Positions 6,491 to 14,189 of a stretch of DNA of 15,295 bases are shown here, in pieces. The stretch's first letter is position 1. Each line of letters starts with the position of its first letter. The DNA is taken from contig JANBQS010000567.1 of NCBI GenBank assembly GCA_027577415.1, positions 1-15,295 on the forward strand, written 5' to 3'. This stretch comes from Coemansia sp. RSA 922 (Eukaryota; Kickxellomycota; Kickxellomycetes; Kickxellales; Kickxellaceae). The position numbers and the translations under genes are program-made. A model generated the notes under the pieces. The model worked only from the letters and a program-made list of their open reading frames with translations, ran no database searches and was not told the DNA's origin.

Positions 6491-7738
6491 ATGCAAGCAG
6501 CTTACCAAACAAAAGCTGAAGATGACGGACATATAGTAGCCGACCTACTTCATCTACTAGAGAATGTGAACGGCGACGATCTCGCCTCGTTTCTCGAATC
6601 AGAACACCGCGAGCTGCTACGGCTACGCGACCAAGTACGAGTATACAAGGCCTCTTTATCAGAGCTCGCCAACCATCTCCAGCACGTATTCTGCGCTGTC
6701 GGCGGGCTCTCTGCCCTCCCGCTCTCGCCCTCCACACGCAGCACACTAGTACCGACCAGTCCCGGATTACCCATGACCCCACTATCCCCAGGTACCAAGG
6801 CTCGGTCGCGCTACGTAATACCCTTGCTTCGCAGTCCAACCAGCACAGCATTCAAGCTACAGCAAGCACCGTCACGGCCATCCCCTACAAGGGATGCAGC
6901 GGCACAGACCGATGAACAGTTGGTTGGTCTGGTTACAGAGCTACAACATACTGTGGGCGAGCAGCGGACAGATATCGAGGATTTGGAGTTGTCATTGCGC
7001 GAGCGTAGGACCCAGGTCCGCGTGCTTCGCAAGGAGCTGAGAGATAAGGAACTAAGGCAGTTTGCCGTAGCTTCAGACTGCGCCGGTCTGCGTCGCACAG
7101 CGTCTATTATGATAGAGACAGGCAACGGGTTCTTGGCCCAGATGCACGCTGCCGGGAACTGGCCTCCCGCCGACACAATGCCCAACACAGAGGATATTGC
7201 TAGTGCTCAGTGCGCTGCCACAGATGAGCGCTTGACACGAGTTGCAAGTGAAAGCAGTCTTGCCTCTGACGTATCGCCATCAACCAGATCCGCCAGCACA
7301 GCAAGCAGCCATGGCAGCGACGCTCGTGAGTCGGGAGTGACTAGAAAGCATAGGCCATCAGCGTATATCAACGGGTGGCCAGTTTACGACAACGACGATG
7401 CTCCCCACAGTGCCAAACACATTAGCGCGGCAGGTGGCGAGTCAAACACGCATTCCGACACAGACAAACAGCCAGCTGTCAAGTCGTCCACTAACAATAG
7501 CGCGGGCACAAGGTCCGTATCAGGACTATCAACTCCACGCTCCTCACAACTGTCCAGCGCAGAGCCCGTGGCTGCTGTTGCAACTCCAGAAACTGGTGCC
7601 AGTACCATTCGCAGCCCCAGCCTGCACCAGCCGCCACCGCTGCAGCCACCACGCACGCCAAGTCTCTTTGTCTCCGCCGTTGCCAAAACACCCCGACGCA
7701 TCTACTCACGTCTCAGCAACCGCCTAAAGAAAATGTAA
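6491..7738 (+). CDS. coiled-coil, Ser/Pro-rich protein of unknown function
   Basis: 415 residues from the ATG at 6491-6493; codons upstream stay open only through a T-rich promoter-like tract. Residues 13-68 look helical (LLHLLENV, then SEHRELLRLRDQVRVYKASL). Residues 70-137 are Ser/Pro-rich with many Ser/Thr-Pro sites (SPSTR, TSPG, TPLSPG, RSPTS, SPTR). Residues 140-190 form a strong heptad-like coiled coil (EQLVGLVTELQHTVGEQ to LRKELRDKELRQF), followed by a short conserved-looking patch (CAGLRRTASIMIETGNGFLAQM). The remainder to 390 is low-complexity Ser/Thr/Ala. It ends in a basic amphipathic tail, TPRRIYSRLSNRLKKM. No enzyme motif, signal peptide or membrane helix was seen. The layout suggests a phosphoregulated scaffold or cytoskeletal/polarity adaptor, which is only inference. 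It is convergent with the CLASP gene, 138 bp away. Confidence 0.75.
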   Translation: MQAAYQTKAEDDGHIVADLLHLLENVNGDDLASFLESEHRELLRLRDQVRVYKASLSELANHLQHVFCAVGGLSALPLSPSTRSTLVPTSPGLPMTPLSPGTKARSRYVIPLLRSPTSTAFKLQQAPSRPSPTRDAAAQTDEQLVGLVTELQHTVGEQRTDIEDLELSLRERRTQVRVLRKELRDKELRQFAVASDCAGLRRTASIMIETGNGFLAQMHAAGNWPPADTMPNTEDIASAQCAATDERLTRVASESSLASDVSPSTRSASTASSHGSDARESGVTRKHRPSAYINGWPVYDNDDAPHSAKHISAAGGESNTHSDTDKQPAVKSSTNNSAGTRSVSGLSTPRSSQLSSAEPVAAVATPETGASTIRSPSLHQPPPLQPPRTPSLFVSAVAKTPRRIYSRLSNRLKKM

Positions 7739-7876
7739 TCGGCCCCCATTCGCTCTTCCCAAACAAAACACTTTTAAAAAAACCAATTGTCACATACACA
7801 CACAACCACTATTGCAAAGCATATATTGTAAGACACAGGACGAATAGAAAAACTTGATATAAAATGGAAAGCTTTG

Positions 7877-10014
7877 TTACTTAGTGGCAGACCTACGCCG
7901 TGCTCCAACCTTTGCCGATTTGGGCGCCGACTCTGCACTCACCAGATCGTCGGTGGTGGAAGCCGCATCTTGCTTTCGCCGCTTAGTTCCGCGAGAGGCC
8001 GCCGTAGAAGTCGCCGAGACAGGCGCATCAGTGCCACGCTTGGCCGACGCCGCCGTAGCACGCAAGTAGCCAGGGCCGCTGGCAGGCGCTGCCACTGGCT
8101 CTACAGTGGGAAAGGGCAAAGAGTTGGACAGGCGCGAAGAAGACCTCAGAGTCATGCGATCGAGACGATCAGCAGAGTCGCTCGGCGACGTTGCCTTGAC
8201 CGCCTGTGGACGCTGCGCCCCGCCTCCAGCTCCAAAACGGGACTTTGGTCGCCCACGCAGGGCCTCCTCCATGCGAGACGACACAATGTTGCGCGATTGC
8301 GGGCGGACCGCATGTGGACCGCGCGACGACGCCGATGCCCCGCCCTTCTTATTTGCCGCACGCGACCCGCTGCCAGCACCGCCACCGCTGCCTAGAGAGG
8401 AAAATTGAAGTCCCGGTCCACGCTGAGCACGCGAGGCAGGGCGCTTGACCACTGCTTGAGGTGCGACAGCCACACGACGAGGCTTCTTCTTCTCAACAGC
8501 TGCAACAGCCTGAGGAGCTTCTTCAACGGCCACTGACTCTGCAGTGTCAGCAGTAGCTACCGGAGACGCCGTAGCAGTTGGGTGGCTAGGCTCATTGGCT
8601 GGCGCGGCAACCTCCGACTCGGACTCTACTTTGGCGTCAGGCGAAGGTGCGCGGCTCTCATGCGCAGTCGCCGTGGGTGACGCTGATGGCCGAGCCGAGT
8701 CTTGAGGTGGCTTATCCATCGTTGCGGGCTCCTCAGTCGATATCAGCAAGCTCTCAACACCATTGCTCGCTGTAGTCGTAGCAGGATCAGATGTTGCTAG
8801 TGGTGGCTGCACCTCAGGAGCCTTGACCTCGCTACTAGTCAGGCTCAGCGCTACCTGAGCCACAGCTCCAGCACCGCTTTTGTTCACGGCCAGCGGGGGG
8901 TTTCGCGCCACGGGACGCACGGGCTTGGGCCTGCTAGCGGCTGGGGCTGAAGACGACAAAGCGTCAGCCTGTTGCGCATTGGTCGGCGCACTGGCAGCAG
9001 TAGCTGCGATAGCGGGCTTTCCGTTGGCCCGCTGGGCCGAGATGCGGTCGCGCAGGGGCAGTCTCTGTGTAGCCGCCGTCGCAGTCTGACTCGCGCCGTT
9101 GCCAGTCGCAGCACCGATCTTCAAGTACTTTTTCGCAGTCGCCGACAGACCCGCATGGAACTGCTCCACCCGGTTGCCGAACCGCTTAATATAAATCTCG
9201 TACGTCTGTCTCGCAGTTGTGCGCGCATCGGGGTTGGCGTCAACCACACCGCTGGCAATTGCGCTTTCAACAACGGCCAAGTGTGGCGTAAGCTCGGGAA
9301 CCGTGCAGCACGACACTATCGCCATGAGGAGCTTAGCGGCACTAGAGCGGACCGTTTTGTTAGGGTCGGTGCTGGCTGCATCGCAGATTCGCGGCGTCTG
9401 CTCGGGAATGTGCGAGTAGGTGATTACAGTAGTCAGACTGTTCACGCCACGAGTAACAAACACCTTGTTTGCTCGTCCGCACGTCTTCATCGCCGACGGG
9501 AACACCATGTCACATATCGGCGTAAACCGCGTCTCCATCTGCTTCGCCATCTCCTCTACCAGTGCCAACGCCGTTCCGCTCAGTCTTGTACGCTCGCTTA
9601 TGACCTACAAAAACAATAAACAACTCGTACCAATTGGCGAATTCAGTTCATATTGGGGGTGAATCTACCCTACTGTAGCATATTCCTTCTACGAGGAGTG
9701 TGGAGGTAGTACTTACCGCGCTATTGACATACTTGATGGCCTGCTTCATCGTCGGCACAAACGTCTCAAACTTTGTCGCGCCTGCTTGGACCAAAGAGGT
9801 AAGGCCCTTGAGCGCTGTGTTAATCTGTCCCCATGTCTCTTCGCCCTCCACGACATCGAGCTTTGTCAGTAGAGTGCGGAATTTGGCCTCAAAATCGCTG
9901 GCACTATCGCACTATACTTGCATTCAGAAAATTCAATATTATTAGCAATGTCATGAAATAATAAAGATAGCAGACCTTAAAAGCAAATAAAAGACTTGCC
10001 TTGGTATAATTCAT
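7877..10014 (-). CDS. CLASP-type TOG-domain microtubule-binding protein (three exons)
   Basis: Proposed exons: 10000-10014 (MNYTK), 9717-9911 and 7877-9604, giving 645 residues; all junctions are phase 0. Residues 1 to about 231 form a TOG/CLASP_N HEAT array: FEAKFRTLLTKLDVVEGEETW opens the first repeat, and later repeats show ERTRLSGTALALVEEMA, TVRSSAAKLLMAIV and ARTTARQTYEIYIKRF. Residues 232-645 are disordered and rich in Ala, Ser, Pro and Arg, with basic patches EKKKPRR, KRRK and a C-terminal ARRRSATK that could bind microtubules or act as nuclear signals. CLASPs stabilise microtubules and promote rescue at kinetochores and in the spindle. Ordinary fungal CLASPs (Stu1, Peg1/Cls1) have two TOG-like domains and over 1000 residues; only one is seen here. 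It could instead be a CLASP-like paralogue. The first exon could alternatively extend to 9976. Confidence 0.8.
9605..9716 (-). other. GT-AG intron (112 nt) in the CLASP gene
   Basis: Read on the minus strand, GTAAGT begins at 9716 and a T-rich tract ends in TTGTAG at 9605. Removal joins KYVNSA to VISERTRLSG in phase 0 and restores the TOG domain across the break. Without splicing the upstream frame stops near 9648. Confidence 0.85.
9912..9999 (-). other. probable GC-AG intron (88 nt) after a 15-nt first coding exon
   Basis: On the minus strand the ATG at 10012-10014 is followed by ATACCAAG and the donor GCAAGT at 9999, a perfect match to the strong consensus seen at GC donors. A CTAAT branch-like site lies about 35 nt before the acceptor GTATAG at 9912. 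Splicing joins MNYTK to CDSASDFEAKF in phase 0. A GT alternative (AAG then GTCTGC at 9975) is also in phase 0 and would add eight residues, but its donor is weaker. Confidence 0.6.
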
Positions 10015-10226
10015 TACAGCCGCTATCAATACTATTGCAAAGTAATTAAAAAAGATATAACAAAGTGTTGGTTAGAAATATATAGAAAAGAAAAAGAGAA
10101 GAAAAAGAGGGGGGAGACGCTTCTCCACAGGGAAACGTTTTTTTCTTTTCTTTTAGAAAGACTGTTTACGATAGAATTAACCAAAATCACAAAGCTTAAT
10201 CACACACAAAAAAAAAAATAGCCTAT

Positions 10227-11360
10227 TTACTTTGAGAGAGCAGCGGCGCGTCTGCGGCGGTTACGCACTCCCTCGCGCAAGTTGTCGAGCATCTTGACAG
10301 TATCATCCCAGTTGACACAAGCGTCAGTTACGCTCATCCCGTAGACGAGCTTTGACAGATCACCATCACTAGGGATGTTCTGATTTCCTTCAACCAGGTT
10401 ACTCTCAATCATGACGCCCGAGATATACTTGCCAGTCTCCGTAGCGCTAAGCTGGTGCGCAATGCTGTCAGAGACGATAGGCTGTTTCCTAAAGTCCTTT
10501 GAGCTATTGCCGTGGCTACAATCGATCATCAGACGGGGGTTGACGCCGGCTTTGAGCAATTGCTGAGTGTAGTTTTCCACATAGCTCTCCTCAAAGTTGG
10601 GTCCATCGACACCGCCACGCAGGATAATGTGGCAGTGCTTGTTGCCCTGAGTCTCGACAATAGCGCTGAGTCCTTGCTTGGTAACTGAGAGGAAGCAGTG
10701 TGGCGATTCAGCTGACTTTATCGCGTCAATAGCGATCTTGACATTACCGTCAGTGCCGTTCTTGAATCCAATGGGGACAGACATTCCAGACGACAGCTCG
10801 CGGTGCACCTGGGACTCGGTAGTGCGAGCGCCAATGGCACCCCAACTGATGAGATCACCGATATACTGGGGCGAGATAGTATCCAGGAGCTCGCAGCCGG
10901 CAGGCAGTCCCTTTTCAGAGATATCAAGGAGCAAGGTGCGCGCCTTGCGTAGACCCTTGTTGATAGCGTAGTTGTTGTTGAGATCGGGGTCGTTGATCAG
11001 ACCCTTCCAGCCGACGGTAGTACGGGGCTTTTCAAAGTACACGCGCATAACAATGCACAGGTCCTCGGCAGCAGCGTCAGCGTAGACGCGTAGGCTGTCG
11101 GCGTACTCGAGGGCAGCGGCCGGATTGTGGATCGAGCACGGACCGACAACGACTAGAAGCCGGTCGTCAGTGCCCTGGATAATGGCCTCGGCAGCCTTGC
11201 GGCCCTTGACAATGGTGGCAGCAGCACTTTCGGTCAGCGGAAGGTCCTCCATCAGAATCTGTGGCGGAATCAGAGGACGAATACGACTGATGTTGACATC
11301 ATCGAGCTCGTTTAGGGCATGGACATAGCGATGGCTGTTATTGTTAGTGGTAGAGCTCAT
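10227..11360 (-). CDS. ARO3/ARO4: 3-deoxy-D-arabino-heptulosonate-7-phosphate (DAHP) synthase
   Basis: 377 residues, ATG at 11358-11360, full length for type I DAHP synthases (E. coli AroG 350, yeast Aro3/Aro4 370). It condenses phosphoenolpyruvate with erythrose 4-phosphate, the first step of the shikimate pathway to aromatic amino acids. Signature blocks: VVGPCSIH (71-78), MRVYFEKPRTTVGWKG (105-120), GARTTESQVHRE (178-189), GFKNGTDG (198-205), IILRGG and DCSHGNS. By alignment to E. coli AroG, the metal ligands are Cys75, His283, Glu319 and Asp346; all are present. At the position where yeast Aro4 has Gly226 (Tyr-sensitive) and Aro3 has Ser, this protein has Ser225 in FLSVTK, so phenylalanine control is predicted. 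A perfect Gcn4-type site lies about 150 bp upstream. There is no transit peptide, so it is cytosolic. Confidence 0.97.
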   Translation of the reverse strand: MSSTTNNNSHRYVHALNELDDVNISRIRPLIPPQILMEDLPLTESAAATIVKGRKAAEAIIQGTDDRLLVVVGPCSIHNPAAALEYADSLRVYADAAAEDLCIVMRVYFEKPRTTVGWKGLINDPDLNNNYAINKGLRKARTLLLDISEKGLPAGCELLDTISPQYIGDLISWGAIGARTTESQVHRELSSGMSVPIGFKNGTDGNVKIAIDAIKSAESPHCFLSVTKQGLSAIVETQGNKHCHIILRGGVDGPNFEESYVENYTQQLLKAGVNPRLMIDCSHGNSSKDFRKQPIVSDSIAHQLSATETGKYISGVMIESNLVEGNQNIPSDGDLSKLVYGMSVTDACVNWDDTVKMLDNLREGVRNRRRRAAALSK

Positions 11361-11509
11361 GATGAAGAGGGTCCGTTTGCTATTGAAAAAGCAGGGTTAT
11401 AAAGTATGAAAATAGTTGTGTTAAGACAGAGAAGAGAGAAAGTTTATGCGGTTTTTTTTTTTGCAGGAGTCGAGAGAGATACCCTTGTCCGAGTATATGC
11501 AAGCGTGTG

Positions 11510-11516
11510 TGAGTCA
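11510..11516. promoter_or_regulatory. Gcn4/Cpc1 (general amino-acid control) site TGAGTCA
   Basis: A perfect match to the bZIP consensus TGASTCA, 150 bp upstream of the DAHP synthase ATG and about 250 bp from the ATP20 ATG. ARO3 and ARO4 in yeast are Gcn4 targets, so the position makes sense. Binding is inference. Confidence 0.6.
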
Positions 11517-11592
11517 TTGGCGCTCCGCGCGTTGTAGCAAACAACAACTTTTCGATGGAGATTTTTTTTTTGGGATGAAATCTTTGAAATCA

Positions 11593-11626
11593 CAGCTCGA
11601 TCTGAGCCGACGGCTTGACCGAGCTG
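11593..11626. repeat. interrupted inverted repeat in the divergent promoter
   Basis: CAGCTCG (11593-11599) pairs with CGAGCTG (11620-11626), and an inner AGCC/GGCT pair (11605-11608 with 11612-11615) shares nearly the same centre. It could be a dimeric regulator site or a small hairpin. Confidence 0.45.
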
Positions 11627-11763
11627 ATTCCGGGACTTGTGATAAGCAAAAGGGAAAAAAAAGTATCCATGAAATATTTTTTGAAGACCATTCTTATCAA
11701 AAGGTTTCGTCTTCTCATCTTCTTTTTAAACCCTATCTTTTTTTGAATTATTAAAATAGAACA

Positions 11764-12288
11764 ATGTCGATGCGTGTTCTTTCAAAGGCCAAACCAGTGA
11801 CACGTGCGTACATTCGCTATGCGAGCACCGAATCCAGCGCCCAAAAAGCCGGACAACAAGCCGTCAACACTGCGACCACAGCGTTCAACAACTTTTTCTC
11901 CACGCTCAGGTCCCAGGGCGTGACAAAGTCACTATGCAACCTGTACCAAAAGGCCACCGGTCCGATACCCGCCTCAATCAAGGCGCCGTTGAACAAGGCT
12001 GTGGGCATCTTTGAGCCTATCCTGTACTACTCTGAGGTCGTCTATCATTTGGGTAGGCAGGTGGCTGCTCGGCAGAACTTTACGTTGCCGAATAAGGCAG
12101 ACTTTATGGCGGCTGAGACGCAGTTGTTCAAGGTGTTGGATTTTGTGAAGATCAAAAACATAAAGTCTATCAAGGAAATTCCTGTGGAGACTTGGAAGAA
12201 CGGAGCTATCAAGACGTTTGAGCTATCGGCACTGTTTGTTATTGGCGAGATTATCGGCCGTGGTAACCTTATCGGATACAAGGACTAA
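11764..12288 (+). CDS. ATP20: mitochondrial F1Fo-ATP synthase subunit g
   Basis: 174 residues from ATG 11764-11766. The N-terminus MSMRVLSKAKPVTRAYIRYA is basic and hydroxylated, a likely matrix-targeting sequence. The conserved domain runs from about 75 to 172: APLNKAVGIFEPILYYSEVVYHLGRQV, the KVLDF block, ETWKNGAIKTFELSALFVIGE and the closing GRGNLIGY. The single membrane helix carries GxxxG at Gly161 and Gly165, the motif through which subunits e and g pair and dimerise ATP synthase at crista ridges. Yeast Atp20 is 115 aa; the longer N-terminal half here (about 55 extra residues) is common in other fungi. There is no intron. It is divergent from the DAHP synthase gene and 173 bp upstream of MEMO1 on the same strand. 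Confidence 0.92.
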   Translation: MSMRVLSKAKPVTRAYIRYASTESSAQKAGQQAVNTATTAFNNFFSTLRSQGVTKSLCNLYQKATGPIPASIKAPLNKAVGIFEPILYYSEVVYHLGRQVAARQNFTLPNKADFMAAETQLFKVLDFVKIKNIKSIKEIPVETWKNGAIKTFELSALFVIGEIIGRGNLIGYKD

Positions 12289-12461
12289 AAGGCATATATT
12301 TACTTACAGTTTAATACATATATGAGGTTAGCGATATTGTGAGGATAAGGGGTTGTGTGGTTGTGGCCAACTCTCTCTTTTTCATCAACGACATTATTTT
12401 TTCTCTTATTTTTTACACACTACTCTAAAACCCCTCCACTCTTTGACAATAGTTTGTAAAA

Positions 12462-13466
12462 ATGACGGTGCGCAAGGCCAGTCACGCTGGGAGTTGGTAC
12501 ACGGACGACGGCGAGCAGCTAGACTCGGAGCTAGAGTCATGGCTTGGGGCAGTTCCAGCGACAGTAGACACGCTTGCGACAACCTTGGAAGCAGAGTCAG
12601 CGGCATTACCCATGAACGGAGTACGTGCCATTATCGGCCCACACGCAGGGCTGAGCTACAGTGGAGCAACAGCCGCATACGCCTACAGGAGCATCAACAC
12701 GTCAGGAATCAAACGAGTGTTTATCCTTGGCCCCTCCCACCACGTATACATGCGTCGGTGCGCGTTTTCTCAGTGCACCGAGTACGAGACACCGCTGGGC
12801 AACATGCAGGTGGACCGGGAGATGATTTCCGAGCTGCAGCGTAAGGGCCGTGGAGCATGGGAGAGCATGGGTCTGGCGGTGGATGAGGACGAGCATAGCT
12901 TGGAGATGCATTTGCCGTTTATTTACAAGATATTCGAGCATCAAATCGATGACATCAAGCTTGTGCCGATCCTCGTTGGAAATCTGTCGTTTGAGCGGGA
13001 GCAGTCATTTGGCGCGTTGTTGGCAGAGTACTTGGAGAGTGAGGAAAACCTGTTTGTTGTTTCGTCTGATTTCTGCCACTGGGGCAGTCGCTTCCGCTTT
13101 ACCTGGTACAAAGAGTCAGAGGACACGGGTGCTGTGCAGTTGGGTAAGAGGGCAGGGCCTCGAGAGACGCCAATTTGGAAGTCTATTGAGCGGCTGGACT
13201 ATGATGGAATGCGCACTATTACCCGGCTAGACCACGCGGAGTTTAGGCAGTACCTGGACCAGACCGAAAACACAATCTGCGGACGGCACCCCATCGGCGT
13301 TCTGTTGGGTGCTGTCTCACATCTCTTCCCTGAGTGCCCAGGAAACACAGACAATGGGCCACAGCTCCGGTTTGTCAAATACGCACAATCCAGCAAAGTG
13401 CAAGAAGCATCAGACTCGTCGGTCAGCTACGCATCGGCATACCTATATTTGCCTGTTAAAGAATAA
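12462..13466 (+). CDS. MHO1: MEMO1-family protein (yeast Mho1-like)
   Basis: 334 residues from ATG 12462-12464. Near-invariant blocks: RKASHAGSWYT (4-14), AIIGPHAGLSYSG (56-68), RVFILGPSHHVY (85-96), DEDEHSLEMHLPF (141-153), FVVSSDFCHWGSRFR (198-212), NTICGRHPIGVLL (270-282) and KYAQSS. By comparison with human MEMO1 the iron/copper-site residues His49, His81 and Cys244 correspond to His61, His94 and Cys273; all are present. Human MEMO1 binds iron or copper, affects receptor-kinase motility signalling and redox balance, and resembles LigB-type dioxygenases; the reaction, if any, is unsettled. Two insertions relative to human MEMO1 (about 297 aa) are seen near 35-50 and 219-238. It is cytosolic by lack of targeting signals. 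Confidence 0.96.
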   Translation: MTVRKASHAGSWYTDDGEQLDSELESWLGAVPATVDTLATTLEAESAALPMNGVRAIIGPHAGLSYSGATAAYAYRSINTSGIKRVFILGPSHHVYMRRCAFSQCTEYETPLGNMQVDREMISELQRKGRGAWESMGLAVDEDEHSLEMHLPFIYKIFEHQIDDIKLVPILVGNLSFEREQSFGALLAEYLESEENLFVVSSDFCHWGSRFRFTWYKESEDTGAVQLGKRAGPRETPIWKSIERLDYDGMRTITRLDHAEFRQYLDQTENTICGRHPIGVLLGAVSHLFPECPGNTDNGPQLRFVKYAQSSKVQEASDSSVSYASAYLYLPVKE

Positions 13467-13837
13467 TATCAGATGACACACACAGGTATCTTTTACCTTT
13501 ATTTGGAACGCTTCATTAATGTATCTCTCGTGTGGCAAACATGACTCCACGCTTTCATATGAGCCCTGGAAAGAGAAAAAAAAGAATTTTTTTGTCACAA
13601 GAGGTTTGGATACAATAAGCCACGTGCAGCATTGCAGTGGCCGGTGCGTTTCGTCGAAAAAAAGTAAGACAATCACCAAAATGTCTTTTTTGGCGCAGTT
13701 CGTCAAAAGGGAAAAAGATTTTATTGCTTGCTCCAGAAAAGAATAAAAAGGGGGGAGTGAGGGAGTTGAATGAAGCGTGGCGCTTATTGCTTTTTATTTC
13801 CTTTTTTTCTTTCTCCTTACTTTTTTTATTTTATACT
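13467..13837. other. MEMO1 3' flank and promoter/leader of the small gene
   Basis: 371 bp. It contains CACGTG at 13621-13626, a 21-codon ATG-to-TAA frame at 13681-13746 (a possible upstream ORF in good ATG context), and a long pyrimidine-rich run from about 13782 to 13834 directly before the ATG at 13838. I see no other gene. Confidence 0.45.
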
Positions 13838-14116
13838 ATGACAGGCGGAGGATCTATAATAGCGGTTACATCATCAAGTTCAGAGAACACTGGACACAAG
13901 CCCAGTAGTCGAGGATCCAGTGAATGGCAAGAGTTATTAAGCGCGGCAGAACGCGAGAATCTAGTGAACCAAGCGGAATGGGGGTTTAGAAAATGGCTCA
14001 CAGAAAATGGACGTTCTACAGGATACGTCATGTATCCTAGTACTAGGCAGATCCTAAAATCCCTGCAGAGCCTTTACAAGACATTAGAAGAGATTGACTT
14101 TTCAGACATCGCCTAA
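13838..14116 (+). CDS. small protein of unknown function, 92 aa
   Basis: ATG 13838-13840, TAA 14114-14116. The first 28 residues are Gly/Ser/Thr-rich and probably disordered. Residues 29-92 look like a compact mostly helical domain: SEWQELLSAAERENLVNQAE, then WGFRKWLTENGRSTGYVMYP, then a terminal helix ILKSLQSLYKTLEEIDFSDIA. There are no Cys, no signal peptide and no membrane helix from this start; the open frame upstream encodes a Phe/Leu run only because it crosses the pyrimidine promoter tract. I do not recognise the family. Aromatic-plus-helix texture supports a real protein, perhaps a small subunit of a complex, which is only inference. It is convergent with the RsfS gene, 73 bp away. 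Confidence 0.6.
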   Translation: MTGGGSIIAVTSSSSENTGHKPSSRGSSEWQELLSAAERENLVNQAEWGFRKWLTENGRSTGYVMYPSTRQILKSLQSLYKTLEEIDFSDIA

Positions 14117-14189
14117 AAAATATTTTTATAGGGGGGAGTAACATTTTACTGCTCACTGTTTCAAAATTTTTTATTTGTATCTATTATAT

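Larger units (their letters stand above)
11361..11763. other. divergent promoter of DAHP synthase and ATP20
   Basis: 403 bp between two divergent starts. It holds a Gcn4-type site (11510-11516), an interrupted dyad (11593-11626), several T runs of eight or nine bases, and a C/T-rich leader before ATP20. An open frame at 11446-11754 (+) crosses these tracts and is not credible as protein. Confidence 0.6.

Noticed and set aside
11446..11754. 102-codon plus-strand frame between the DAHP synthase and ATP20 genes
   Set aside because: It is built from T runs and promoter elements (the Gcn4 site and a dyad lie inside); its protein texture is poor.
13519..13746. 75-codon ATG frame after MEMO1
   Set aside because: It is Lys-rich from A runs with no domain; only its last 21 codons, starting at a well-placed ATG, are kept as a possible upstream ORF.
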